Assembly (NCBI RefSeq): GCF_000719285.1
Contig: NZ_JOFS01000051.1
Coordinates: forward strand, 1-39,330
DNA: 39,330 nucleotides
Reading direction: 5' to 3'
Origin: Streptomyces bicolor
Lineage (GTDB): Bacteria > Actinomycetota > Actinomycetes > Streptomycetales > Streptomycetaceae
Below the pieces are notes generated by a model, which was given only the letters and a program-made list of their open reading frames with translations, searched no databases and was not told the origin of the DNA. The translations under genes and the position numbers were made by a program. Positions 8,531-16,327 of the stretch are shown here, piece by piece; positions within the stretch are counted from its first letter, which is position 1; every line of letters starts with the position of its first letter.

Positions 8531-10123
8531 ATGGCGGACATACAGGAAGTTGACGCGGGACCGAAGGGACCTGCCGACAAGCAGCCGAAGAGCGTACGGG
8601 TCGTGCTGCTCGCGCTGATGATCACGATGATGCTGGCGATGCTCGACAACATGATCATCGGCACCGCGATGCCGACGATCGTGGGTGAACTGGGCGGGCT
8701 GGAGCATCTGTCGTGGGTCGTCACGGCATACACGCTGGCCACTGCGGCCTCCACTCCGCTGTGGGGCAAGCTCGGCGACATGTACGGGCGCAAGGGCGTC
8801 TTCATGTCGTCGATCGTGCTGTTCCTGATCGGGTCCGCGCTCAGCGGCATGGCCCAGGACATGGGGCAGCTGATCGCGTTCCGGGCGGTGCAGGGGCTCG
8901 GCGCCGGTGGTCTGATGGTCGGCGTCATGGCGATCATCGGCGACCTGATTCCGCCGCGGGAGCGCGGCAAGTACCAGGGCATGATGGCCGGGGTGATGGC
9001 GCTGGCGATGATCGGCGGACCGCTGGTCGGCGGCACGATCACCGACCACTGGGGCTGGCGCTGGGCGTTCTACATCAACCTGCCCCTCGGGGTCGTCGCG
9101 CTCGCCGCGATCAGCGCTGTCCTGCATCTGCCGAAGAAGCGGGCGCAGGCGCGGATCGACTATCCGGGGGCGGCGCTGCTGACCGTGGGCATCACCGCGA
9201 TCGTGCTGGTGACCACGTGGGGCGGTACGGAGTACGCCTGGACCTCCGCGCGGATCATGGAGCTCATCGGGATCGGTGTGGCCGCGCTGGTCGGGTTCGT
9301 CTTCTGGCAGACAAAGGCCGCCGAGCCGGTGGTTCCGCTGCACATCTTCCGCAGCCGCAACTTCACGCTGATGTCCGTGATCGGGTTCATCACCGGGTTC
9401 GTGATGTTCGGCGCGACGCTGTTCCTGCCGCTGTACCAGCAGTCGGTGCAGGGCGCTTCCGCCACGAACTCCGGGCTGCTGCTCCTGCCGATGCTCGGCG
9501 CGATGCTGGTCACCTCGATGGTCGCCGGGCGGGTGACCACCAACACCGGGCGCTACAAGGTGTTCCCGGTCCTCGGCAGCGTGCTGATGGTCGTCGGGCT
9601 GTACCTGCTGTCGACGATGGACACCGGGACCAGCCGGTTCATGTCCGGCGTGTTCATGGCCGTGGTCGGCTTCGGCATGGGCTGTCTGATGCAGATCACC
9701 ATGCTGGTCGCGCAGAACAGCGTCGAGATGAAGGACATGGGCGTCGCGTCGTCGTCCACCACGCTCTTCCGTACGCTCGGATCCTCGTTCGGCGTCGCGA
9801 TCATGGGCGCGCTGTTCAACAACCGGGTGCAGGACGTCATGGCCGAGCGGGCCGGGTCGCTGGGCTCGAAGGTGACCGAGCAGTCGGCACAGCTCGACGC
9901 GGCGAGCCTCGCGAAGCTGCCGGAGGCGGTGCGGGAGGCGTACCAGCACGCGGTGTCGGCCGGGACGCAGTCGGCGTTCCTGCTCGGGGCTGTGATCGCC
10001 GTGCTGTCCCTGGTGGCGGCCGTGTTCGTGAAGGAGGTGCCGCTCAAGGGGGCGGGGCCGGCTGCGCCTGGCCGGGAGGGCGTGAACGCCCCGGCGCGGG
10101 AAGGTGTCGCTGAGTCCGTCTGA
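8531..10123 (+). CDS. DHA2-type MFS drug exporter (14 TM)
   Basis: A 530-residue MFS transporter of the 14-helix DHA2 (EmrB/QacA) type, a proton-driven exporter of drugs or related compounds. Features are MTMMLAMLDNMIIGTAMPTI in TM1 with the membrane Asp, motif A GKLGDMYGRKG after TM2, motif C region GLGAGGLMVGVMAIIGD, and WGWRWAFYINLP before TM6. A cytoplasmic tail of about 30 residues follows the last helix. A GTG at 8510 is in frame but lies inside the operator; GGGGGAG at 8516-8522, 8 nt before the ATG at 8531, supports the later start. It is regulated by the divergent TetR. Confidence 0.93.
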   Translation: MADIQEVDAGPKGPADKQPKSVRVVLLALMITMMLAMLDNMIIGTAMPTIVGELGGLEHLSWVVTAYTLATAASTPLWGKLGDMYGRKGVFMSSIVLFLIGSALSGMAQDMGQLIAFRAVQGLGAGGLMVGVMAIIGDLIPPRERGKYQGMMAGVMALAMIGGPLVGGTITDHWGWRWAFYINLPLGVVALAAISAVLHLPKKRAQARIDYPGAALLTVGITAIVLVTTWGGTEYAWTSARIMELIGIGVAALVGFVFWQTKAAEPVVPLHIFRSRNFTLMSVIGFITGFVMFGATLFLPLYQQSVQGASATNSGLLLLPMLGAMLVTSMVAGRVTTNTGRYKVFPVLGSVLMVVGLYLLSTMDTGTSRFMSGVFMAVVGFGMGCLMQITMLVAQNSVEMKDMGVASSSTTLFRTLGSSFGVAIMGALFNNRVQDVMAERAGSLGSKVTEQSAQLDAASLAKLPEAVREAYQHAVSAGTQSAFLLGAVIAVLSLVAAVFVKEVPLKGAGPAAPGREGVNAPAREGVAESV

Positions 10124-10127
10124 GGTC

Positions 10128-10146
10128 CTGGGGGCTCCGCCCCCAG
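10128..10146 (+). terminator. Hairpin downstream of the MFS gene (dispersed repeat copy)
   Basis: Perfect 8-bp stem CTGGGGGC/GCCCCCAG with a TCC loop, followed by ACCCCCGG rather than a T-run. It starts 4 nt after the MFS stop. The same element recurs at 16191-16210. Confidence 0.65.
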
Positions 10147-10157
10147 ACCCCCGGTCC

Positions 10158-10179
10158 ACTGACCGACGTCACTGTCAGT
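10158..10179. promoter_or_regulatory. Dyad upstream of the AraC-type gene
   Basis: ACTGAC (10158-10163) and GTCAGT (10174-10179) form a perfect inverted repeat 23 nt before the AraC-type start. It could be its operator; no direct evidence. Confidence 0.3.
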
Positions 10180-10201
10180 GCCCCGTGCCACCATCGGATC
10201 C

Positions 10202-10690
10202 ATGGACAAGGTGCGGCAGCTGCGGCTGGCCAAGGACGCCATGGACCGGGACTGGGCCGACCCAGGGCTCGATCTGGATGCCGTCGCCGCGCACGCGGGG
10301 TACTCGCGGTATCACTTCGTGCGCGCCTTCAAGGCGGCGTACGGCGAGACACCGGGCCAGTATCTGACGCATCGGCGGATCGAGCGGGCCGAGGAGTATC
10401 TGCGGGCGGCCAATCTGACCGTCACCGAGATCTGCCATCTCGTCGGCTTCAGCAGCCTCGGCACGTTCTCGGCGAAGTTCAAGGCGCGGACCGGCATGGC
10501 GCCGAGCGAGTACCGGGACAAGCACGTCGGACGCGGAGCGGCTCTGATACCCGGGTGCTACGCGATGCTGTGGGCAGGGGGCTTCCGGCAGCGGGAGCCG
10601 CAGACGGCGGCCGAGAGGGAGCCGAGCAACCGGGGGAGAGAAACCGGAAGAGCAACTTTGGAGAAGCGCGCTGACGGCGCCCCTGCCTAA
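10202..10690 (+). CDS. AraC-family regulator, DNA-binding domain only
   Basis: A 162-residue protein consisting of an AraC/XylS two-helix-turn-helix domain (residues about 5-105) with no N-terminal ligand-binding cupin. The first helix-turn-helix is LDAVAAHAGYSRYHFVRAFKAAYGETPGQYL, the second TVTEICHLVGFSSLGTFSAKFKARTGMAPSEYR. The C-terminal 55 residues are charged and probably disordered. It lies 44 nt upstream of a VOC-family gene on the same strand, and AraC-VOC pairs of this kind are common in Streptomyces, so the regulator probably controls that gene. The signal is unknown. Confidence 0.88.
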   Translation: MDKVRQLRLAKDAMDRDWADPGLDLDAVAAHAGYSRYHFVRAFKAAYGETPGQYLTHRRIERAEEYLRAANLTVTEICHLVGFSSLGTFSAKFKARTGMAPSEYRDKHVGRGAALIPGCYAMLWAGGFRQREPQTAAEREPSNRGRETGRATLEKRADGAPA

Positions 10691-10734
10691 CGTGACGGCA
10701 AGGAACACAAGGCAGACCACGGGAGAGCACCGAC

Positions 10735-11169
10735 ATGATCAAGGGCCTGGGCATCACCACCGTCTGGACGTTCGACCAGCAGCGGACCAAGGCGTTCTTC
10801 ATCGAGAAGATCGGCTTCGAGGAGCGGACAGATCTCTCCATGGGCGATATGCGGTGGGTCACCGTGGGGGCCAAGGACCAGCCGGATGTCGAGCTGGCCC
10901 TGATGAGCCTGGACGGGCCGGGACTCGACCCCGAGTCCTCCGAGGCGCTGAAGAAGCTCGTCGGGAAGGGAGTCATCGGGGCGGGTGCCTTCCGGACCGA
11001 CGACTGCCGGGGGGACTACGAGACCTTCAAGGCGCGCGGGGTGGAATTCATCCAGGAGCCGCAGGAGCGGCCGTACGGCATCGAGGCGATCTTCCGCGAC
11101 GACAACGGCAACTGGTACTCGCTGACCGAGCGGAACGAGGAGCTCGACTTCTCCAAGTCGTTCGGCTGA
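10735..11169 (+). CDS. VOC-family (glyoxalase/bleomycin-resistance fold) protein
   Basis: A 144-residue protein with the paired beta-alpha-beta-beta-beta modules of the vicinal oxygen chelate superfamily: TVWTFDQQRTKAFFIEKIGFEERTD, then MRWVTVG and LALMSL, then FKARGVEFIQEPQERPYGIEAIFRDDNGNWYSLTE. The second module keeps the typical acidic metal ligand in the GNWYSLTE strand, but the first lacks an obvious His, so the metal site may be incomplete. GGGAGAG upstream of the ATG gives a normal ribosome-binding site. It follows the AraC-type regulator and ends 15 nt from the convergent cseC stop. Substrate unknown; a lyase, dioxygenase or binding role is possible. Confidence 0.85.
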   Translation: MIKGLGITTVWTFDQQRTKAFFIEKIGFEERTDLSMGDMRWVTVGAKDQPDVELALMSLDGPGLDPESSEALKKLVGKGVIGAGAFRTDDCRGDYETFKARGVEFIQEPQERPYGIEAIFRDDNGNWYSLTERNEELDFSKSFG

Positions 11170-11184
11170 GCCGCCCGCCCGCCG

Positions 11185-12735
11185 CTACGGCAGCATCGGG
11201 TAGCTCCCCGTGTTCGTCGGCGCGTGCTCCGGAAGCCAGAGGACGGCCACCGCGCCCTCGGCCCGCACATGCTCGGGCGCGCCCGCCGGGCGTACGTTGC
11301 GGAAGGTCAGGCGGGCACCCAGCACCCGGGCCTGACCTGCCGCGATCGTCAGGCCGAGGCCGTGGCCATGGCCGGAGCGGTCGCTGCTGCCCGTGCGGAA
11401 GCGGCTCGGGCCGTCGGCGAGCAGGTCCTCGGGGAACCCGGGGCCGTGGTCGCGGACCCGGATGACCCGGCCCTCGACGGTGACCTCGATCGGCGGCCTG
11501 CCGTGCCGTGCCGCGTTGGCCAGCAGGTTGAACAGCACCCGCTCCAGGCGGCGCGGGTCGGTCGTGACCTCCGACTCGTGGACGACCCGCACCTCGATGG
11601 CGGGGTCCTTCGCCGCGACCCGCCGGCTGACGAACTCGCCCAGCATGATGTCCTGCAGCTCGGCCCGCTCCGAGGCGCTGTCCAGGCGGGCCACCTCCAG
11701 GACGTCCTCGACGAGGGTGCGCATGGCTTTCGCCCGGTCCAGGACCAGCTCGGTGGGCCGGCCGGGCGGGAGCAGTTCGGCCGCCGTCAGCAGCCCGGTC
11801 ACGGGTGTGCGCAGCTCGTGCGCGATGTCCGCGGTGACCCGGCGCTCCGCCTCCAGCCGCTGCTGCAGGGCGTCCGCCATGGCGTCCACAGCGCTCGCGA
11901 GGTCGTCGGTCTCGTCCCGTACGACACCCCCGATGGCGTCCCGCACCCGGACGTCCGGCTCACCGCTCGCGACCTGGTTCGCCGCGGCCGCGGCCTTGCG
12001 CAGCCGGCGCGACAGCTGCCCGCCGATGAGCACGCCGAGCGCGCTGCCGCCGAGGACCACCGCGATGGAACCGATGGTCATGGCCTGGTCCAGGCGGTTG
12101 AGGATCTGCTCACTGCGGTCGGGCCAGCCGGTGCGCACCGACAGCACCTTCCCGTTGTTGAGCGGTACGGCCGCCCAGATGTCCGGCGCCCCGCTCGGCG
12201 TGTCCGTCACATACGTCGCCCGCCGGCCCTGCTCGACCTTGTACCGCAGCGCGGCCGGCAGCGTCGGGTCGTCGATTGTGGCGTTGGGGAAGTTCAGCCG
12301 CTTGGACTGCTCGTAGGCGCGCTGGGCGATCTGGATGCGCTCGTCCGCGAGGTCGCGCGCGCTGTCCAGCATCGAGACCCGGGCCTGGTTGTGCACGACC
12401 AGGCTCAGCACGATCGCCACGAGCGCGCCGACCAGCGCGATCGCCGCGCTCAGCTTCCACCTCAGCCCGGTACGAATGGCCACCCGGCCGCCCAGCCGGC
12501 TACCGGTACGGCCGCCCGACCGACTGCCCGTACGGCTGCCCCACCGTCTGCCCGTAAGGCTGTTCATGCGGCTGCCCACCCGGCCGTTCGCCCCGCTGTC
12601 CGTGCGGCCGTCCATGTGCCCGCCCACCCGTGCGCCCGCAGCACCGATCATGCGCGCCTCCGCCATGCCCGCCGGGTCCGTGGGCCCCGCGCTCCCCGCG
12701 CCCGACGGCGCCGGGCGTCTGAACATCCCCCGCAT
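11185..12735 (-). CDS. cseC: Sensor histidine kinase CseC
   Basis: A kinase of about 516 residues, last gene of the sigE-cseABC operon. It senses envelope stress and phosphorylates CseB. TM1 is near 94-115 and TM2 near 219-241, with about 100 extracytoplasmic residues between them. HAMP and dimerisation segments follow; the phosphorylated His306 is in ADIAHELRTP. The ATP-binding part has an N box NLLANAARHG, G1 DHGPGFP and G2 GHGHGLGL. The first 93 residues are a basic cytoplasmic tail with 14 in-register tetrapeptides (GSRT, GSRS, GGRT, GSRL and so on). ATGs at 12735 and 12726 are both possible starts; the first is 11 nt after the cseB stop. The frame is open further upstream, but that overlaps cseB. 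Confidence 0.93.
   Translation of the reverse strand: MRGMFRRPAPSGAGSAGPTDPAGMAEARMIGAAGARVGGHMDGRTDSGANGRVGSRMNSLTGRRWGSRTGSRSGGRTGSRLGGRVAIRTGLRWKLSAAIALVGALVAIVLSLVVHNQARVSMLDSARDLADERIQIAQRAYEQSKRLNFPNATIDDPTLPAALRYKVEQGRRATYVTDTPSGAPDIWAAVPLNNGKVLSVRTGWPDRSEQILNRLDQAMTIGSIAVVLGGSALGVLIGGQLSRRLRKAAAAANQVASGEPDVRVRDAIGGVVRDETDDLASAVDAMADALQQRLEAERRVTADIAHELRTPVTGLLTAAELLPPGRPTELVLDRAKAMRTLVEDVLEVARLDSASERAELQDIMLGEFVSRRVAAKDPAIEVRVVHESEVTTDPRRLERVLFNLLANAARHGRPPIEVTVEGRVIRVRDHGPGFPEDLLADGPSRFRTGSSDRSGHGHGLGLTIAAGQARVLGARLTFRNVRPAGAPEHVRAEGAVAVLWLPEHAPTNTGSYPMLP
12457..12624 (-). repeat. 12-bp in-frame repeat in the 5' part of cseC
   Basis: Encodes residues 38-93 as 14 consecutive tetrapeptides of loose pattern (G/x)(S/G)R(x): for example GRRW, GSRT, GSRS, GGRT, GSRL, GGRV. 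The most regular part is about 12480-12550. It lies just before the first membrane helix. Confidence 0.75.
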
Positions 12736-12746
12736 GCCCGCCCCGC

Positions 12747-13451
12747 TCAGGCCTTCAGCTTGTAGCCGAAGCCACGGACCGTCTCGACGCGGTCCTGGCC
12801 GATCTTCTGCCGAAGCCGCTGCACATGGACGTCGACGACCCGGGTGTCCCCGCCCCAGCCGTAGTCCCACACGCGCTCCAGCAGCTTGTCCCGCGACAGC
12901 ACCGTGCCCGGCGCCGAGGAGAACTCCAGCAGCAGCCGCATCTCGGTCGGCGTGAGCGCCACCGGCCGGCCCGCCCTGCGCACCTCCATGCCCTCGGTGT
13001 CGACCTCCAGGTCGCCGAAGGTCAGCACCCCGCCGGTGGCGGCCGTATCGGCCTCCTCCGCCCGGTCGCCGCCGCTCGCGTGCCCGAAGCGGCGCAGCAC
13101 CGCGCGGATCCGCGCGACCAGCACGGCGCCGTCGAAGGGCTTGGTCACGTAGTCGTCCGCGCCCGCCTCCAGGCCCAGCACCACGTCGATCGAGTCGGCC
13201 CGCGCCGAGAGCATGATCACCGGCACGGTCGACTCGTCCCGGATACGGCGGCACAGGCTCACCCCGTCCAGGCCGGGGACCATGACGTCAAGCAACGCGA
13301 TGTCCGGCCGGTTCGCCCGGAACGCCTCCAGGCCCGACAGCCCGTCGGGCATGGCGGTGACCGCGAAGCCGTCCCGCTCCAGGGCGAGTTGGGTGGCCTC
13401 GCGGATGACGTCGTCGTCCTCGACGAACAGAACGTGGGTCTGGTCTGCCAT
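12747..13451 (-). CDS. cseB: OmpR-family response regulator CseB
   Basis: A 234-residue regulator. The receiver domain (1-120) has the acidic pocket EDDD, the phospho-acceptor Asp55 in ALLDVMVPGLDG and the conserved Lys of DDYVTKPF. A winged-helix DNA-binding domain follows (about 135-232; VALTPTEMRLLLEFSSAPGT and GYKLKA at the end). When phosphorylated by CseC, CseB activates the sigE promoter; this is established for S. coelicolor. A variable linker (HASGGDRAEEADTAATGG) joins the domains. The gene is 11 nt upstream of cseC and 109 nt downstream of cseA, so it belongs to the operon. Confidence 0.95.
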   Translation of the reverse strand: MADQTHVLFVEDDDVIREATQLALERDGFAVTAMPDGLSGLEAFRANRPDIALLDVMVPGLDGVSLCRRIRDESTVPVIMLSARADSIDVVLGLEAGADDYVTKPFDGAVLVARIRAVLRRFGHASGGDRAEEADTAATGGVLTFGDLEVDTEGMEVRRAGRPVALTPTEMRLLLEFSSAPGTVLSRDKLLERVWDYGWGGDTRVVDVHVQRLRQKIGQDRVETVRGFGYKLKA

Positions 13452-13560
13452 CCCGGTGCTCTCAGTCCTCGTGTGCCGTGTCTGTTGCCTGCAGGGTGTC
13501 CACTTGGTGGACGCGCGCAGCGGCCGATGCGTTCACCGCCGTGGCCGCCGCACCCACTCC

Positions 13561-14319
13561 TCAGGAGTCGGGCGTCGCCGACTCGGCGCCTCCGCCGAGG
13601 TCGCCGTACTCGGTGCGCTGGTCGTACTTCTGGACGAAGCGACCGGAGATCCACTTGTATGAGATCACGTTCTCGCTGGACGGGTTCGACAGCGCGTCGT
13701 CCTTGGCGTACACCTGCTCGGTCACCACCAGATAGCCGCGGTCGATCTCCGCGTAGACCGGAGGCTCCTCGGCCTTGAACACATTGTGGTACGCGCCGTC
13801 CTGCTCCCGGTACACGTACGAGGCGACGCTGACCAGATCGCCGCAGGACAGGACGTTGACCACGATGTCGTCCGCCGGGCCGCCGGTCAGATCGCCGTAC
13901 GTCACGTCGACGGGATAGTCGTCGGACACGCACGGCTTCAGCGCCCGCTTGACCTCCGACGAGACCTTGGGGTCCGCCTTGACCAGGCGGGCGGCCTCCG
14001 TCGGATCCGGGGCGGGCGAGGCGGAGGGCGAGGCCGCGGGCGCGAGCGACGACGAGACGGCGGAGCCGCCCATCGCGTCGGCGTGGGCCGGCCCCTCGTC
14101 ACGGGCGCCGGTGCCGCCGGTGCCGCACGCGGTGACGAAAAGGGCGAGGGCGACGACCACGGCCATCGCCGTGAACGCCGCCTGCAAGGTCCCCCGGACG
14201 GGTAGGGGGCCGGGGCGGTGGGGTCCGATCTCCGCGGAGTCCCCGTCCGTACCCCTGTCCGCCTCGTCGGCCCCGTCCGTGTGCCCGGTGTCGCCCGCCG
14301 TGGTGCCTAGGCCGCGCAA
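13561..14319 (-). CDS. cseA: Lipoprotein CseA, negative modulator of the SigE system
   Basis: A 252-residue lipoprotein. A hydrophilic N-terminal 43 residues precede the membrane segment LQAAFTAMAVVVALALFVTAC, whose lipobox VTAC (Cys65) is the lipidation site. A Ser/Ala/Pro-rich linker follows, then a folded outer domain containing VSSEVKRALKPCVSDDYPVDVTYGDLTGGPADDIVVNVLSCGD. Loss of CseA in S. coelicolor raises sigE expression, so it dampens the signal. The start is TTG at 14319, with GAGGAG 8 nt ahead and 13 nt overlap with the end of sigE, which suggests translational coupling. An ATG at 14166 would leave a shorter, more usual signal peptide and remains an alternative. Confidence 0.88.
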   Translation of the reverse strand: MRGLGTTAGDTGHTDGADEADRGTDGDSAEIGPHRPGPLPVRGTLQAAFTAMAVVVALALFVTACGTGGTGARDEGPAHADAMGGSAVSSSLAPAASPSASPAPDPTEAARLVKADPKVSSEVKRALKPCVSDDYPVDVTYGDLTGGPADDIVVNVLSCGDLVSVASYVYREQDGAYHNVFKAEEPPVYAEIDRGYLVVTEQVYAKDDALSNPSSENVISYKWISGRFVQKYDQRTEYGDLGGGAESATPDS

Positions 14320-14846
14320 CGCTCCCGCTCCTCACGCTCCAGCGCGCGTGCGTCCAGATCGCGGCTCTCCAGCTCCTCGCGGAGCCGGGCGAGCGCCCGG
14401 TGCAGCGTGCTCTTGACCGTTCCGGCCGACATGCCGAGGGCGGCGGCCGTCTCCTCCGTGGACATCTGCTCCCAGTGTCGCAGCACCACGACGCTGCGCT
14501 GCTTGGGCGCCAGCACCTTCATGATGTCCATCAGCAGGGCGCGGTCCGCGTGCTGCTCGGTGGAGTCGTCGACCGAGGCGTCCGGGAGCTGCTCCGTCGG
14601 CACCTCCTCCAGCTTCCGCGCCCGCCACCACTCGGTCCGCGTGTTGATCATCACGCGGCGCAGGTAGGCGTCAGCGAGCCGCTTGTCCGCTATGCCGTCC
14701 CAGCGGTGGTACGTCCGTACCAGCGCCGTCTGCAGCAGGTCCTGGGCGTCCACCGGGTCCGGGACCAGCCGGCGTGCACTGCGCAGCAGCGCGTCCTGCC
14801 GCGTGCGGACGTACTCCTCGAACTCGAGCACCTCTCCCTGCGCCAT
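14307..14846 (-). CDS. sigE: ECF sigma factor SigE
   Basis: A 179-residue ECF sigma factor that controls the cell-envelope stress response in Streptomyces. Region 2 spans about 10-80 (EYVRTRQDALLRSARRLVPDPVDAQDLLQTALVRTYHRWDGIA and ADAYLRRVMINTRTEWWR). Region 4 spans about 110-165, with the helix-turn-helix STEETAAALGMSAGTVKSTLHRAL. There is no anti-sigma factor gene, in agreement with known control at transcription level by CseB/CseC. GGGAGG before the ATG gives a good ribosome-binding site. It is the first gene of the operon sigE-cseA-cseB-cseC. In Streptomyces the CseB-dependent promoter lies upstream; I could not place its -10 and -35 here. Confidence 0.96.
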   Translation of the reverse strand: MAQGEVLEFEEYVRTRQDALLRSARRLVPDPVDAQDLLQTALVRTYHRWDGIADKRLADAYLRRVMINTRTEWWRARKLEEVPTEQLPDASVDDSTEQHADRALLMDIMKVLAPKQRSVVVLRHWEQMSTEETAAALGMSAGTVKSTLHRALARLREELESRDLDARALEREERERCAA

Positions 14847-15160
14847 GTTGACCGCCTCCCGATTCCCCGTCCCCGGCCGGCTCGTTCGCCGTCGGTGCCA
14901 CTGCCTGTGGTTCGTAGTCGTCCCCGCCTGTCGGGCACGGAAATGAAGCTACGGAGGCGTTGTCACGGGGGTGTCCGAAGCAGCCTGCGGCTAGCGCTCG
15001 GCTGTCCGTCGGTTGTGTAACGGAATCAGGAAACGGACAAAACGGGGGAGTGGATTCGATGGGTATGGGGTGATTTGCCGGTGTGGCGGCCGTGCAACAG
15101 CCATACGGCTGCTGTGTGTGGTGTGTTGCAGAGGCTCTGTGGCTGTGATGTGACTGTGCG
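14847..15160. other. 314-bp region between sigE and mutY
   Basis: This stretch must hold the sigE promoter (minus strand) and the end of the mutY transcript. I see no gene. A nested dyad at 15093-15131 (outer TGCAACA..TGTTGCA, inner CAGCC-ATAC-GGCTG) lies about 30 nt after the mutY stop and may be its terminator. Confidence 0.5.
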
Positions 15161-16096
15161 TCAGGTCAGGGGCAGTCGGTACGCCCCGCCCGGCAGCGGC
15201 TCCACCAGACCGTCCGCGACGAGGCCGTCCAGCGCACGGGCGCGCTGCACCGGCTCGTGCCACACCCGGTCGAGGGCCGCCTGCGGCACGGGGCCGTGGG
15301 CCTCGCGCAGGACGGCGAGCAGCTTGCCGCGCACCTGGCGGTCGGTTCCGGCATACGTCTGGCCGCGGCGCGGCGGCCCCTCGTGCTCCGGCTTGCCCGC
15401 GACCCGCCAGGCGCACTGGGCGGCGATCGGGCAGCGGTGGCACGACTCGTTCCTCGCGGTGCACACCAGCGCACCCAGCTCCATGGAGGCCGCGGCCCAG
15501 CGTGCGGCGGTGCGGTCGTCGTCGGGGAGCAGGGCGCGGGCGAGCTTGCGCTCGGCGGCCGTCGTGGCGTTCGGCGGGTACTGCACGCCCGTGACGGCAC
15601 GGGCGAAGACGCGGCGGACGTTGGTGTCCAGGACGGGGTGCCGCTGGCCGTACGCGAAGGACGCCACGGCGGCCGCCGTGTACTCACCGATACCGGGCAG
15701 CGCGAGGAGCTGGGCGTGGTCGGTCGGCACGTCCCCGCCGTGCCGTTCCGCTATGGCGACGGCGGCGCCGTGCAGCCGCAGCGCGCGGCGCGGGTAGCCG
15801 AGCCGGCCCCAGGCGCGCACGGCCTCGCCGGGAGCGTCCTTGGCGAGGTCGGCGGGGCGGGGCCAGCGGGTGAGCCACTGTTCGTAGACGGGCAGGACGC
15901 GGTTCACCGGCGTCTGCTGCAGCATGAACTCACTGACCATCACTCCCCAGGGGCCGGCCTCGGGGCGCCGCCAGGGGAGGTCGCGGGCGTTGTCGTCGAA
16001 CCAGCCGATCACAGGGCTGTGCAGGTTCTCTCCGAGGGTGGGGCCGGAGAGGGCGTTGCCGGGGCTGTGGGCTGAGGGCTTTGTGGGCGCAGTCAT
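15161..16096 (-). CDS. mutY: A/G-specific adenine glycosylase MutY
   Basis: A 311-residue MutY, which removes adenine mispaired with 8-oxoguanine. The catalytic Glu is in VSEFMLQQTPV, the helix-hairpin-helix is LLALPGIGEYTAAAV, and the catalytic Asp is in VLDTNVRRVF. The [4Fe-4S] ligands are the four Cys of CTARNESCHRCPIAAQC (spacing 6-2-5). The C-terminal region recognised by 8-oxoguanine is short compared with E. coli MutY, as in other actinobacteria; it ends in a winged-helix-like segment. The frame is open far upstream, but the ATG at 16096 has GGAAGGG just ahead of it and fits the family start. Confidence 0.93.
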   Translation of the reverse strand: MTAPTKPSAHSPGNALSGPTLGENLHSPVIGWFDDNARDLPWRRPEAGPWGVMVSEFMLQQTPVNRVLPVYEQWLTRWPRPADLAKDAPGEAVRAWGRLGYPRRALRLHGAAVAIAERHGGDVPTDHAQLLALPGIGEYTAAAVASFAYGQRHPVLDTNVRRVFARAVTGVQYPPNATTAAERKLARALLPDDDRTAARWAAASMELGALVCTARNESCHRCPIAAQCAWRVAGKPEHEGPPRRGQTYAGTDRQVRGKLLAVLREAHGPVPQAALDRVWHEPVQRARALDGLVADGLVEPLPGGAYRLPLT

Positions 16097-16190
16097 GGCC
16101 CTTCCGATCCTGCCACGTTGGGGGCGGTCGGGTGGGTAGGCGGCGGTGCCGGTGCGTTGGTGGCTGCCGGTTCGTGTTCGGTTGCGGTCC

Positions 16191-16263
16191 CTGGGGGCTG
16201 CCGCCCCCAGACCCCGCTTCGGCCCTTGAGGAGCCTCGTCCGCAAGCGCCGGACGGGCTGAAG
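16191..16263. repeat. Dispersed Streptomyces-type intergenic hairpin element
   Basis: Begins with CTGGGGGC-TGCC-GCCCCCAG (16191-16210), continues ACCCCGCTTCGGCCCTTGA, and has a second dyad GTCCG..CGGAC. The first hairpin and the following ACCCC are shared with 10128-10151. From memory, similar blocks occur many times in Streptomyces genomes between genes. Confidence 0.6.
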
Positions 16264-16314
16264 AGGCGCTCCGCACCTGACGATCGACAGCAGTGCCGCC
16301 CCGTCTCCCGCTTG

Positions 16315-16320
16315 TAGCGT
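16315..16320 (+). promoter_or_regulatory. Candidate -10 of a leaderless promoter
   Basis: TAGCGT lies 7 nt before the ATG at 16328; there is no Shine-Dalgarno sequence. Confidence 0.45.
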
Positions 16321-16327
16321 CGTCCGG

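Noticed and set aside
12736..13254. A fused CseB-CseC reading frame (open frame continuing upstream of cseC)
   Set aside because: The extension lies antisense-free but out of frame within cseB and has the composition of a shadow frame; cseB has its own stop at 12747.
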